A program made the translations under genes and the position numbers. A model generated the notes under the pieces. That model saw only the letters and a list, made by a program, of their open reading frames with translations. It had not been told where the DNA came from and did not search any database. Below are positions 10,386-19,835 of a stretch of 64,000 nucleotides of DNA, in pieces. The first letter of the stretch is position 1; each line of letters opens with the position of its first letter. This stretch comes from Ottowia beijingensis (GTDB lineage: Bacteria; Pseudomonadota; Gammaproteobacteria; Burkholderiales; Burkholderiaceae_C): NCBI RefSeq assembly GCF_013423955.1, contig NZ_JACCKX010000001.1, forward strand, positions 496,001 to 560,000. Reading direction: 5' to 3'.

Positions 10386-11933
10386 TCACTGCGTCGGGCC
10401 CTGACCACCACGCTGCTCGCGCAACTTCTGCAGATACGCTCGCCTTTCCTCCGGCGGCATCGCCATCACCTTCTCGCGCACGTCGGGCGGCAGGCGGTCC
10501 ATCCAGGCACCGCTGGCGGGTCTGGCCGGCGCGGATGCTCCTGAATCAGGAGCTTCTTGCACTGATCCTACCTGCGCTGAAGGCCGATTTGAATCAGAAG
10601 TTGCAGCCGCCGGCGCACTGCCCGCACGCGCCGCGCCGCTGGCGCCACCGCGCGGCTCCCGTGCACCCGAGGCACCGCCCCTCGGCCCGCGCGCCTCGCC
10701 CGCCAGCGCGACCCTGCCGCCATCCTTCACCCGGTCGCCGCCTTCGGTGACGACCAGTTCGCCCGCCTGCACGCCCGCCGTGATGAGCACGTCGTCCACC
10801 GTGGCGCCACCGCGCTTCACGGGCCGCATGTGCGCCACGCGCTCGGCATCGACCACGTAGACGTAGTCACCCTCCGGCCCGGTGCGCACGGCCGTTACCG
10901 GCACCAGCACGCCGGGCGTGGCGCCCAGTTGCAGGCGCACGTTGACGAACTGGTTGGGGAAGAGCTGGCCCTGCGCGTTGTCGAAGCGCGCCTTGGCCTG
11001 CAGCGTGCCGGTGGCGGTGTCGATGACGTTGTCGAGCGTCAGAAAGCGCCCCTGCGCCAGCGAATCGTTGCGCGTGCGGTCGAGCGCACCCACCGGCAGG
11101 CTGCCGCCGCGCTGCGCCGCCAGCACGTCCTGCACGCGGTCCTGCGGCACGGCGAACTTCACGTCGATAGGTGCCATCTGCGTGATGGTGGCGATGCCTG
11201 TGGCGGCGCCCGCCTGCACCATGTTGCCCGGGTCCACCGCGCGCAGGCCGATGCGGCCGCTGATGGGCGCGGTGATGCGCGCATAGCCCAGGTTGATGCG
11301 CGCGTTGCCCTCGCTGGCGGTGCTGCTCTGCACCTGGCCTTCGAGCTGCTTGACCAGCGCGGCCTGCGTGTCCACGTCCTGCCGGGCGATGGAATCCTGC
11401 TTCCACAGCGTTTCGTAGCGGCCCAGCGTGACGCGCGCGGCCGACAGCTGCGCCTGGATGCGCGCGCGCTCGCCCTGCGCCTGCGCCAGCGCCTGCTCGA
11501 ACGGGCGCGGGTCGATGCGCGCCAGCAACTGGCCCTTCTGCACCGCCTGGCCTTCGGTGAAAAGCACCTCGGTCAGCACGCCCGACACCTGCGGGCGCAG
11601 CACCACCTGGGTGACGGGCGTGACGGTGCCGAGCGCATCGATCACGATGGGCAGATTGCCCTGCCGCGCACGCGCCACGCCCACGGTGGCCGATGCGCCA
11701 CCACCACCGCCCATCATGCCGGGGCCACCACCGCCGCCCGGCCCGCCACCACCGCGTGCCGCTGGCGCCGCCGGCGCATTGGCGCGCTGCACCAGCCACC
11801 ACGCGGCGCCGGCCAGCCCCAGCACGAACAGCAGCGCCAGCACACGGCCAAGCCAGCGGTGGCGCGGGCGGGCTGCCGGCGGGGGTGGCGGGAGATGCGG
11901 ATTCGGTTCTTCGTTCTGGGGCATGGCTGACAT
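10386..11933 (-). CDS. mdtA: RND efflux periplasmic adaptor, MdtA/MuxA type
   Basis: A 515-residue membrane-fusion protein linking the MdtB/MdtC permeases to the outer-membrane factor. It has one N-terminal TM segment (WLGRVLALLFVLGLAGAAWWL), a Gly-rich linker, then the lipoyl/hairpin region (VLRPQVSGVLTEVLFTEGQ, LLARIDPRPFEQALAQAQ), RITAPISGRIGLR and beta-barrel segments. The C-terminus is long and low-complexity (Gly/Ala/Arg-rich, then a PPDVREKVMAMPPEERRAYL segment) and includes codons from palindromic repeat copy C. The start is ATG 11933, or ATG 11924; neither has a strong ribosome site. It is cut off from mdtB by the toxin-antitoxin insert. Confidence 0.9.
   Translation of the reverse strand: MSAMPQNEEPNPHLPPPPPAARPRHRWLGRVLALLFVLGLAGAAWWLVQRANAPAAPAARGGGGPGGGGGPGMMGGGGGASATVGVARARQGNLPIVIDALGTVTPVTQVVLRPQVSGVLTEVLFTEGQAVQKGQLLARIDPRPFEQALAQAQGERARIQAQLSAARVTLGRYETLWKQDSIARQDVDTQAALVKQLEGQVQSSTASEGNARINLGYARITAPISGRIGLRAVDPGNMVQAGAATGIATITQMAPIDVKFAVPQDRVQDVLAAQRGGSLPVGALDRTRNDSLAQGRFLTLDNVIDTATGTLQAKARFDNAQGQLFPNQFVNVRLQLGATPGVLVPVTAVRTGPEGDYVYVVDAERVAHMRPVKRGGATVDDVLITAGVQAGELVVTEGGDRVKDGGRVALAGEARGPRGGASGAREPRGGASGAARAGSAPAAATSDSNRPSAQVGSVQEAPDSGASAPARPASGAWMDRLPPDVREKVMAMPPEERRAYLQKLREQRGGQGPTQ
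10543..10597 (+). repeat. AGCTGCT-GCGC palindromic repeat, copy C
   Basis: GAATCAGGAGCTTCTTGCAC, a loop, GCGCTGAAGGCCGATTTGAA. It lies in the C-terminal low-complexity part of mdtA and is read antisense to the family orientation. Confidence 0.6.
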
Positions 11934-12073
11934 CGGACGGCATGCGCTGGCGGGCGCGGTGCGGCGTGATGGGGACTTGGGCGCCATCGTAGCGGGCGCC
12001 TTCGGGCGGCCCGGTGACCCGGACTTGAAGAAATGTAAAGTTGCCGCCCGCCGGGCCACGCCCGGGGTCCGGG

Positions 12074-14823
12074 TTACGGGAAGTTCGGCACCACCGTCAG
12101 CCCGGGCAGCGGCGGCACCAGCTCGCGCGGGTCGCGGCCGAACGGCGCGATGACGATGGGCGCATAACCCAGCACGTCGTCCGACAGCTTGCCCACCGTC
12201 TGGTAGGTGCCCAGGCTGCCCAGGCCCGCCACCAACACGGCGGAATAGCGCGGATTCAGTGGGTTGTCGCCCGCGGCCAGCACCGCGCTTTCGGGGTGCG
12301 TGTAGGTCTGGCCGCGCACGGTGAACGAGCGCGGGCCGAAATCCACCGGCCACTGCGCCGCCAGGCGCTGGCTGACGGCGTTGGTGGTCGGGCGGCCGAC
12401 CAGCAGCAGGTGGTGGCCGCGCAGCTCGTCCTCGGTCACCTCGCGGTCGGCCCTGATGGGCGGCTGCACGTTGTGCTCGCGCCGGCGCAGCGCGGTCTGC
12501 AGCAGCTTGGCGGCCTCGTGGTTGCCCACCGCCTCGTCCTGCGTGCCGTACACGATCAGCGCGTGCTCCAGCTCGTCGTCCATGGTCAGGATGGTGAAGG
12601 GCGAACCGTTGCCGCGCGCGGTGGTGCCGTGCTTGTCGACCACCACGCGCAGCGGCTTCGCGCGTGTGGCGATGCGGATCTGCGCGTGCTCGGCGTCGAA
12701 CACCTGCGCCTGCGTGACGTCGCCCTCGGCCGTTTCCACCGTCACCGGCACCGCCAGCGCGGGGCCGATGCGCGACACGTCCAGCGTCACCACCGCCTCC
12801 CAGCTTTTGCCCACGGGGCGTGATTCGGCGCCCGCCACGCCCAGCAGCGGCAGGCCGGGCTGCCGCGTCCACCAGTCGAACAGGGGCCCGAGCGGGCGCT
12901 GCGTGTGCCGCTGCAGGAACGTCTGAAAGTCGTGCGTGCCGACGCGCTGGCCGTTGCGCTCGCGTCCCAACCGGCGCATGGCGGCGTCGAACGTGTCGTG
13001 CCCCACGATGTCGCGCAGCGTGTGCAGGAACAGCACGCCCTTGCCGGCCACCAGCTGGTAGCCCAGCACGTCGCCCATGTCGGGGCGCGTTTCGGCCAGC
13101 GGTTTGTCCAGCCCGCGCGCGCCGCGCGGCCGAACAGGCTGCGGTGATAGCCCAGTTCCACGCCCAGGTCGTCATCAGGGTCGGTGGGCGTGGCGCCGGG
13201 CGCGGCGGGTGCGTTCAGTTCGGCCAGCATGCGCTCCAGGCGCGCGAAGCCGGTGGACAGCCAGATGTCGGCATCGCTGGCCGGCAGCAGCGTGCCCTGC
13301 CAGTACGGCGGTGGCGGCGCGTAGGCCGCTGGCCTGGGCGATGGCCAGGCCAGGCGCGGGTGCGGCCTGTCGGCCGGCTGCGCGGTGGATACCCGCGGCG
13401 GCGCCTGCACATCCAGCAGGGTCCACGGGTTGGGGATCAGCGGACGGATCGCCGCGTGGTCGCGCGCCTCCTGCGCCGTGGGCGGCCACAGCGTGCCGGT
13501 GGGCGGGCCGAACGTGCCCCAGCTTTTTAGTTGCGACGCCAGCCGCGCATCGGTGTACTTGGCATCGACCCCGAAGGCCGACACGATCTCGGGCATGGAC
13601 AGCAGCTTGCGCGCGAAGTCCTGGTCGATGCGGCCCTTGTGCGCGCGGTATTCGCGCAGCCACACCGCATCGCGCTTCGAGGGCTCGTAGGCCGCGCTGC
13701 CCGAAGGCCGGCCGTCGCGCCGCGCGGTGGCCGCCAGGCGAGCGCCCTCTTCCTTGATGTTGTTGTCGCTCCAGTAGAAGCCCTCGGCGCCCTCGAACCA
13801 CTCGGCCCTGCTGCTGCGACGCAGCCGGCTCTGGCCGCCGGCCAGCGTCAGCAGCGCGATCTCGTTGCGCTTCAGGTCGCCCATCACCCATTCGGTGGAG
13901 CACAGGCCGTTGTCGTTTCGGGTGAGCAGCGCGGTGGCTTCGTCGATGCTGCCGGCGTACTGCTGCGCCTGGCGGATGCGCGCGGCCAGCGGCGTGCCGC
14001 CGGGCACCATGGGGCCCTGGTCGAGCGTGGTCTCGGCCAGCAGCATCCCGGCTTCGTTGATCGCATAGTCCATGCCGCTGTGCATGCCGCCGGGCGTGGT
14101 CTGCATGACGAAGCGGTGGCCCTGCGTGGGTTTGACTTCCATCCACACGTTGTAGAAGTTGGCCGGGTACAGGTCGTACATCGTGATGTGGCCGAACACG
14201 ATCTGCCCGTCCGCCGTGGCCGGGCCGTTGGCGATGAAGGCGTTGCAGCGCTGCGGCGGCTTGCGGGCCTGGCGCGCCACGCGCAGCGTCGGGTCCAGCG
14301 GCTGCTGCGTGGCAATGCGCAGGTGGGGCACATTGGGCGTGACCACCAGCGCGTCGTGCAGCGTGTCGAGCTCGTTCGAGGTGTTGAGGGTGATGATGTC
14401 CAGCACGTCCAGCCTGCGACCATGCGCGCGCGCGCCGGCGTTGGCGCCATCGACGATGCCCTGCATCTCCTGCATCTGTTCGGGCGGAAAACCCTGGCCG
14501 AAGAGGGTTTGCGCCACCCGACGGTTCTGCGCCCAGGCGGCCGCGGGCGCCTTGGGGCCCCAGAACTCCGACAGCGCGCGAATATAGGCCGCGATCTCGG
14601 TCGCCAGCAGGTGACCATGCTGCAGGCCGCGTTCGCGCGGCGCGCCCTCGATGTGCACCACCGTCCAGCCGGCCTGGGCGTAACGCCAGCCGGCGCCCCA
14701 GCGCTGCACGGTGTGCGGGTCGATGGGCGCGTCGGCCGCCGGCTGCGCCTGCGCGGTGCCCAGCCCCAGCAGCCACAGCGCCAGGCACAGCAGTGCCACC
14801 CGAACCGCTAACGCCTTGGCCAT
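12074..14823 (-). CDS. Secreted C45-type acyltransferase/hydrolase fused to an M1-like C-terminal region (one frame break)
   Basis: Start ATG 14823 gives a clear signal peptide (MAKALAVRVALLCLALWLLG...AQAQ). Residues ~40-470 resemble the autoproteolytic AAT/peptidase C45 family: GGMHSGMDYAINEAGML, and RCNAFIA followed by TADGQIVFGH, making Cys ~193 the likely N-terminal nucleophile after self-cleavage. From ~545 on, YQLVAGKGVLFLHTLRDIVG and FDAAMRRLGRERNG recall the helical C-terminal half of M1 aminopeptidases, but I see no HExxH zinc site. A base is missing near 13115; restored, the protein has ~916 residues. It follows uppP and a DUF2322 gene. Substrate unknown. Confidence 0.75.
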
Positions 14824-14857
14824 GGTCGATGCCCGCTGGTGAGGGATGGAGAGAAGT

Positions 14858-15175
14858 TCAGGCCGGCAGCGGCACCAGCCGCCAGCCCTGCGGCGCCGCC
14901 CGCTGGGCCAGCAGCAACTCGATATTGGGGTGCGAACCCGGGTGCGCCCGCGCCTCGGCCACGTGCTCGGCAAACCACTCCAGGCCCTGGGCGATGGCCG
15001 CCGCGCTCAGTTGCCCGTCGAACGCCTGCGCCAGCGCGTGGTAGATGCGCAGCGAGCCCATCTTGCCCGGCGCGGCGGGGATGTGGTGCACCACGGCACC
15101 ATCGGCATCCAGCACGTCCAGTCCGCGCAGGTGGTCCGCCGTGGGCAGCGTGGCCAGCGTTTCAGCGAAGTTCAT
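14858..15175 (-). CDS. DUF2322 family protein
   Basis: A 105-residue soluble protein (MNFAETLATLPTADHLRGLDV...) with the appearance of the betaproteobacterial DUF2322 family: a start NFAETLATLP, the centre APGKMGSLRIYHALAQ and a WFAEHVAEARAHPG helix. Function unknown. It begins 4 bases after the uppP stop, so the two are probably cotranscribed; the C45-type gene starts 34 bases further on. Confidence 0.7.
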   Translation of the reverse strand: MNFAETLATLPTADHLRGLDVLDADGAVVHHIPAAPGKMGSLRIYHALAQAFDGQLSAAAIAQGLEWFAEHVAEARAHPGSHPNIELLLAQRAAPQGWRLVPLPA

Positions 15176-15179
15176 GGCT

Positions 15180-16004
15180 TCAATCCTGCCAGACCACCCA
15201 CCCGGTCCACCACGTCAGCAGCACGATCAGCCCGAAGGCGATGCGGTACCACGCGAACGGCACGAAGCTGTGGCTGGAGATGTAGCGCAGCAGCCAGCGT
15301 ACGCAGATCCAGGCGCTGATGAACGAGAACAGCAGGCCGACGCCGAACATGGGCGCGTCGGCCCACGACAGCAGCGCGCGCTCCTTGTAGAGCGAGTACA
15401 CGCCCGCGCCGATCAGCGTGGGGATGGCGAGGAAGAACGAGAAATCCGTCGCCGCCTTGCGCGACAGCCCCAGCAGCATGCCGCCGATGATGGTGGCGCC
15501 CGAGCGGCTGGTGCCGGGGATCATGGCGAAGCACTGCACCAGGCCGACCTTCAGCGCGTCCAGCGGCGTCATGTCGTCCACGCTGTGCACGCGCGCCAGG
15601 TTTTGCGGCCGGCGCTCGGCCCACAGGATGACGAAGGCGCCCAGGATGAAGGTGGTGGCCACCACCTGCGGCGTGAACAGATGCGCCTTGATGGCCTTGC
15701 CGAACAGCAGACCCAGCACCACCGCGGGCAGAAAGGCGATCAGCACATTCAGCGTGAAGCGCTGCGCCTGCCGGCTGCTGGGCAGCGCCACCACGGTATC
15801 GCGGATCTTCTGCCAGTACACGATGATCACCGCCAGGATGGCGCCGGTCTGGATGGCGATGTCGAACACCTTGGCCTTGGTGCCGGTGAAGCCCAGCAGG
15901 CTGCCCGCCAGGATCAGGTGGCCGGTGGAGGAGATGGGGAGGAACTCGGTCAAACCCTCCACGATGCCCATGATCGCGGCCTTGACCAGCAGGACGGTAT
16001 CCAA
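15180..16004 (-). CDS. uppP: Undecaprenyl-diphosphatase UppP (BacA)
   Basis: Integral membrane enzyme of 274 residues that dephosphorylates undecaprenyl pyrophosphate, recycling the lipid carrier for peptidoglycan and other envelope polymers; overproduction gives bacitracin resistance. The family motif [15 protein letters not shown] is at residues ~16-30, and the second motif GTSRSGATI follows at ~160. Several hydrophobic segments are evident and the length is normal. First gene of a likely uppP-DUF2322-C45 transcription unit. Confidence 0.96.
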   Translation of the reverse strand: MDTVLLVKAAIMGIVEGLTEFLPISSTGHLILAGSLLGFTGTKAKVFDIAIQTGAILAVIIVYWQKIRDTVVALPSSRQAQRFTLNVLIAFLPAVVLGLLFGKAIKAHLFTPQVVATTFILGAFVILWAERRPQNLARVHSVDDMTPLDALKVGLVQCFAMIPGTSRSGATIIGGMLLGLSRKAATDFSFFLAIPTLIGAGVYSLYKERALLSWADAPMFGVGLLFSFISAWICVRWLLRYISSHSFVPFAWYRIAFGLIVLLTWWTGWVVWQD

Positions 16005-16230
16005 GAAAAACCTTTCTGAAACGCTACATCATTTGTAGCTTGCGGCGCCGATTCTACGGCGACTGACTGTCGATTTCCTTCATCATCCTGAAACGGACGG
16101 CACACCACCAGTTCACACCGCGCTGGCGCATCTCGCGCCGCGTGCATGCATTCCGTCGCATCGCGCTCGCACGGCGCCGGCCTGCGTCGCACAGTGCGGG
16201 CCATCGACATCGCCACCCAGGAGACCCGCC

Positions 16231-16278
16231 ATGCTGCTGACCACCCTGCTCGCCGAGCATCCCGAAGCCATCGGCTGA
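16231..16278 (+). other. 15-codon open frame with ribosome site, perhaps a gene remnant
   Basis: ATG at 16231 is preceded by CAGGAGACCCGCC and encodes MLLTTLLAEHPEAIG then TGA. The start resembles the first residues of short membrane proteins (DUF6622-like) whose bodies are missing here. It may be a truncated gene or a chance frame. Nothing else coding is seen in 16005-16343. Confidence 0.3.
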
Positions 16279-16343
16279 TGGGCGTTCGCCCCAAGGCCTT
16301 GGCTGCCGCCTGACCGCACCCGACCCATCCACGGAGTACTGCC

Positions 16344-16777
16344 ATGCAGATGAGTCCCGTCATCGCCGTGCACCTGACAGCGGTCCTGGCCGCTCTCGTG
16401 CTCGGCCCGATAGCCCTCTGGGCGCGGCGCGGCCATGGCCAACCCGGCCGGAGCGTCACATCGCGACCGCGCCTGCACCGCGCCGCCGGCTACGCGTGGG
16501 TCAGCATGATGCTGCTGGCCGCGCTCTCGGCCCTGTTCATCCGCGATTTCACGCTGCCCAACATCGCCGGCTACACACCCTGCACCTGCTGGTGCCCACG
16601 ACGCTGGTCATGCTGGTGATGGCCTTCCGCGCCCTGGCACGCGGCGACATCCGGGCGCACCGCCAGGCGATGGCGCGCACGTATGTCGGCGCCTGCGTCG
16701 TGGCGGGGCTGTTCACGCTGTTGCCTTCGCGCTATCTGGGCCAGCTGGTATGGGGGCAATGGCTGGGCTGGCTGTGA
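16344..16777 (+). CDS. DUF2306-like membrane protein (one frame break)
   Basis: A small integral membrane protein of ~144 residues once a C lost from ACACCC(C)TG near 16577 is restored. The first part reads VIAVHLTAVLAALVLGPIALW, then RLHRAAGYAWVSMMLLAAL and FIRDFTLPNIAGYTP; the second LHLLVPTTLVMLVMAFRAL, GDIRAHRQAMARTYVGA and GLFTLLPSRYLG. The histidine-bearing helices (HLTAV, LHRAAG, HLLV, AHRQAM) are typical of DUF2306 proteins. Function unknown; first of three successive small membrane-protein genes. Confidence 0.7.
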
Positions 16778-16898
16778 CGGCCCGTCGGCCGCCGCCGCAT
16801 TTCGCGCCGCTCTGGCGCCTTCCGTCGCAAGCCGCTCGCGCCGCGCGCCACACCGTCGCACACTCGTCTCAACCCACACGTTCCACAGGAGCTCTGCC

Positions 16899-17192
16899 AT
16901 GACCGACTTGCGGTCCCCCGCCGTCGACAGCGCGCTCGACCGCCTGGCCCGCCGTCGCGCCAGCGCCAAGATGGGCTGGTTCATACACGCGGCCGTGTAC
17001 GCCATCGTCAACCTCGGGTTGGCGGCGCTGTCGCTCTCGGCTGGGCGAGACTGGCACGCCTACCCGCTGCTCGGCTGGGGGCTGGGCCTGGCCATCCACG
17101 GCGCGGCGGTGTGGCTGATCGGGCCCGGTGCCGCGCTGCGCGAGCGCCTGGTAGAACGCGAGCGCGCCGCGCTGGCCCGCCGCGGCCATTGA
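16899..17192 (+). CDS. 2TM domain-containing protein
   Basis: A 97-residue protein; ATG 16899 has an AGGAG site 7 bases upstream. A charged N-terminus (ALDRLARRRASAKMGWFIH) leads into two hydrophobic hairpin segments (AAVYAIVNLGLAALSLS and YPLLGWGLGLAIHGAAVWL), then a charged tail (LRERLVERERAALARRGH). This matches the 2TM domain often found on its own or fused to LytTR regulators and kinases. A LytS/LytTR pair lies a few kb downstream, which may or may not be related. Confidence 0.7.
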   Translation: MTDLRSPAVDSALDRLARRRASAKMGWFIHAAVYAIVNLGLAALSLSAGRDWHAYPLLGWGLGLAIHGAAVWLIGPGAALRERLVERERAALARRGH

Positions 17193-17217
17193 TGGGGCAC
17201 CACCGACCCCGATCCTG

Positions 17218-17820
17218 ATGCACGAAACCCCCATGACCACCGCCCTCGCCCTGCTGTCCGCCCTGCTCTACGCCGCCGCCCCGCCGTTGCTGGCCGTGGT
17301 GCAGGCACGCGATCCCCATCACGACACCGTGCGCGATCCCGTGAGCGACTACGCCCTGGGCACGGCGCGCGGCCTGTTCCAGTGGCACGGCCACCTGGGC
17401 ACGCTGGCCGCCGCGCTGATGGCGGGCGTGATGCACCTGGCCGGCCTGCCGGGCTGGCTGGTGGCCTGCATGGCGGCGGTGGTGCTGGCGCGCATCGGCG
17501 TGCTGCTGTTCCCCACCGACCTGGAGGGCGCACCCAAGACCGCCAGCGGCCGCCTGCACATGGGGTTCGCCGTGGCCTCGTTCGCGCTGTACTACACCGT
17601 GGCCGACAACGCCACGCCGCTGCTCGCCCCCGCCGCGCCGCCCGCGTTGGCCGGCGTGCTGATCGCCCTGCGCTGGCTGTGCGCCTGGGCGCTGGCGGCC
17701 CTGGTCGCCTGCCTGCTGCTGCCGCCGCTGCGGCGCTGGTTCGGCTTGGCCGAGCGCGTGTTCCTGATCGCCGTGCCGGCGTGGTTCGCCGCCGCCAGCC
17801 TGGCCATCGCGGTGCGCTGA
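17218..17820 (+). CDS. DUF998-like integral membrane protein
   Basis: A 200-residue membrane protein with about six hydrophobic segments. DPVSDYALGTARGLFQWHG near residue 40 and the FPTDLEGAPKTASGRLH loop near 100 are typical of DUF998 proteins. The start is ATG 17218 or ATG 17233. The stop is one base from the start of the glutathione transferase gene, indicating cotranscription. Function unknown. Confidence 0.7.
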   Translation: MHETPMTTALALLSALLYAAAPPLLAVVQARDPHHDTVRDPVSDYALGTARGLFQWHGHLGTLAAALMAGVMHLAGLPGWLVACMAAVVLARIGVLLFPTDLEGAPKTASGRLHMGFAVASFALYYTVADNATPLLAPAAPPALAGVLIALRWLCAWALAALVACLLLPPLRRWFGLAERVFLIAVPAWFAAASLAIAVR

Positions 17821-17821
17821 C

Positions 17822-18510
17822 ATGACCCCGCCCACAATCACCGTCCACCACCTCCACAATTCGCGCGCGCAGCGCATCCTGTGGCTGCTGGAAGAACTGG
17901 GCCAGCCTTACGACGTCGTGCATTACCAGCGCGATCCGCAGACCCTGCTGGCCCCGCCCGCGCTGAAGGCCGTCCACCCGCTGGGCAAGTCGCCGGTCGT
18001 GCAGGTCGATGGCGAGGTGCTGGCCGAAAGCGGCGCCATCATCGAGACGCTGGCCGAGCGCCTGGGCAACGGCCGCCTGCTGCCCGCGCCCGGCACGCCC
18101 GCGGCCACGCGCTGCCGCTACTGGCTGCATTACGCCGAAGGCTCGGCCATGCCGCCGCTGCTGCTGAAGCTGGTGTTCGACCGCATCGCGCAGGCCAGGA
18201 TGCCGTTCTTCGTGCGGCCCGTCGCCCAGGGCATCGTCGACAAGGCCATGGCCGGCTTCGTCGGCCCGCAACTGAAACTGCACCTGAATTACATGGAGGG
18301 CGAACTGCAGCAGCGCGACTGGTTCGCCGGCGATGCCTTCAGCGCCGCCGACGTGCAGATGAGCTACCCGGTCGAAGCCGCGCAAGCCCGCGCCGGCCTG
18401 AACGCCGCCGAGCACCCGCGCCTGACCGACTGGCTGGCGCGCATTCACGCGCGGCCGGCGTACCAGCGTGCGGCGCAGCGCGGCGGCCAGGCGCGCAGCC
18501 GAGTGATTGA
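17822..18510 (+). CDS. Glutathione S-transferase (3' end uncertain)
   Basis: Residues 1-80 form a thioredoxin-like GST domain (ITVHHLHNSRAQRILWLLEE, KSPVVQVDG, ESGAIIETLAERLG), then an all-helical C-terminal domain (FSAADVQMSYPVEAA, LTDWLARIHARPAYQRA). Such enzymes conjugate glutathione to electrophiles. After GGQARSR the frame has no stop for 1.7 kb, running across the next genes. A TGA in another frame at 18508-18510 gives the usual length, so an indel just before it is likely and I end the gene there. Confidence 0.75.
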
Positions 18511-18538
18511 TGGGACAGGCAGGCACTGGCCATGTAGG

Positions 18539-18682
18539 CGCGCACAGCCCCTCTCCCGCACGCGGGAGAGGGTGGGGGTGAGGGCAACCACGCATCGCCA
18601 CGAAGCACGCGCCGGCACGCTGCCCGCGGCATCGCCCTCACCTTGGCCCTCTCCCCTTCGGGTGGAGAGGGGATGGCAGGGC
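18539..18682. repeat. Inverted CCTCTCCC palindromes
   Basis: CCCCTCTCCCGCACGCGGGAGAGGGTGGGG-type sequence at 18549 is mirrored by GCCCTCACC...CCTCTCCCCTTCGGGTGGAGAGGGG ending near 18675. Related hairpins end each copy of the 360-bp repeat. It lies between the GST and kinase genes. Confidence 0.5.
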
Positions 18683-18712
18683 TCGCTTTCAAGCGCTTTG
18701 CCCTCACCAACA

Positions 18713-18772
18713 AGCACAAAATACGGCCCTGGCGCCCATCCCACGGGCGCGCACAGCTACTTTACTCATAGC
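18713..18772 (-). repeat. AGCTGCT-GCGC palindromic repeat, copy D
   Basis: Minus-strand reading: GCTATGAGTAAAGTAGCTGT, GCGCGC, loop, GGCGCC, then GGGCCGTATTTTGTGC. It ends 7 bases before the kinase start codon. Confidence 0.55.
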
Positions 18773-18779
18773 AACCCAC

Positions 18780-19835
18780 ATGCACCCCTTCTGGCGCGAC
18801 ACCCTTCGGCACGGCCTTCAGGTGCTGGCCTTCTGCTGCGTCATCGCGGTGTTCACCACCATGATGTGGCCGGGCAGCGGCTACGCGCGGCAGCTGGTGC
18901 ATTCGATCAGCATCGGCATGATCACATGGGCGGTGATCGAGTTCGGCCGCCTGCTGGTGCCGGCGCAGCACTGCCACCGCAACCCCGACACCGGCGGCCA
19001 CGGCTGGCCCAGGGGCTGGCGCGGCGTCGCCCTCACCGCCGCCGGCATTGCGGCAGGCTTTTTCGGCGGCACGCGGCTGGCGCGGCTGCTGCTGGGCGAC
19101 GTGACCGAGTACCCGCAGCGCGACCTGGTGCTGGGCCTGCTGGTCACCGTAGCGGCGGGCACGGTGGCCAGCTTCTACTTTCACGCCCGCGGCCAGGCCG
19201 CCGCGCTGCAGGCCAGCCGTGCCGCCGCCGAGCGCGACGCCACCGAGGCCCGGCTGCGCCTGCTGCAAAGCCAGCTCGAACCGCACATGCTGTTCAACAC
19301 CCTGGCCAACCTGCGCGCGCTGATCGGCGTCGACCCGCCTGCCGCGCAGCGCATGGTGGACCGGCTGAACGACTACCTGCGCGCCACGCTCGATGCATCG
19401 CGCGCCACCACGCACCCGCTCTCGGCCGAGTTCGAGCGCCTGCGCGATTACCTCGACCTGATGGCGATCCGCATGGGCCCGCGCCTGGCCGCGTCCTTCG
19501 ACCTGCCCGAGGCGCTGCGCGACCTGCCCGTGCCACCGCTGATCCTGCAGCCGCTGGTCGAGAACGCCATCCGCCACGGGCTGGAGCCGCAGGTGGCGGG
19601 CGGCCGCATCGACGTGCGCGCCGAGCGCGTGGGCGACACGCTGCGCCTCACGGTGGCCGACACCGGCGCCGGGTTCGATGCGACCCACGTTCGCGAAGGC
19701 CGCTTCGGCATGGCGCAGGTGATCGAGCGCGTGGCCTCGTCCACCGGCGGGCGCGGCGTGGTCCACGTGCAATCGGCGCCCGGCGCGGGCACCACCGTCG
19801 CCCTCGAACTTCCCATCGACCAGGCATCGGCATGA
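18780..19835 (+). CDS. LytS/YehU-type sensor histidine kinase
   Basis: A 351-residue inner-membrane kinase. Four hydrophobic segments fill the first ~145 residues, then a coiled linker (QASRAAAERDATEARLRLLQ) and the His_kinase domain with the phosphorylated His in LQSQLEPHMLFNTLANLRAL. The ATPase part has QPLVENAIRHGLEP (N box) and ADTGAGFD (G box). The expected partner, a LytTR response regulator, is at 22446-23281, two genes downstream. The stop overlaps the next start as ATGA, so the kinase and oxidoreductase genes are coupled. Confidence 0.9.
   Translation: MHPFWRDTLRHGLQVLAFCCVIAVFTTMMWPGSGYARQLVHSISIGMITWAVIEFGRLLVPAQHCHRNPDTGGHGWPRGWRGVALTAAGIAAGFFGGTRLARLLLGDVTEYPQRDLVLGLLVTVAAGTVASFYFHARGQAAALQASRAAAERDATEARLRLLQSQLEPHMLFNTLANLRALIGVDPPAAQRMVDRLNDYLRATLDASRATTHPLSAEFERLRDYLDLMAIRMGPRLAASFDLPEALRDLPVPPLILQPLVENAIRHGLEPQVAGGRIDVRAERVGDTLRLTVADTGAGFDATHVREGRFGMAQVIERVASSTGGRGVVHVQSAPGAGTTVALELPIDQASA

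Noticed and set aside
16010..16060. A possible further AGCTGCT-GCGC repeat copy
   Set aside because: Only TTGTAGCTTGCGGCGCCGATT resembles the family; too diverged to count. The same holds for 39608-39650.
16054..16478. Minus-strand frames of 92-169 residues between uppP and DUF2306
   Set aside because: No ribosome sites or motifs, and they overlap the DUF2306 coding sequence in antisense.
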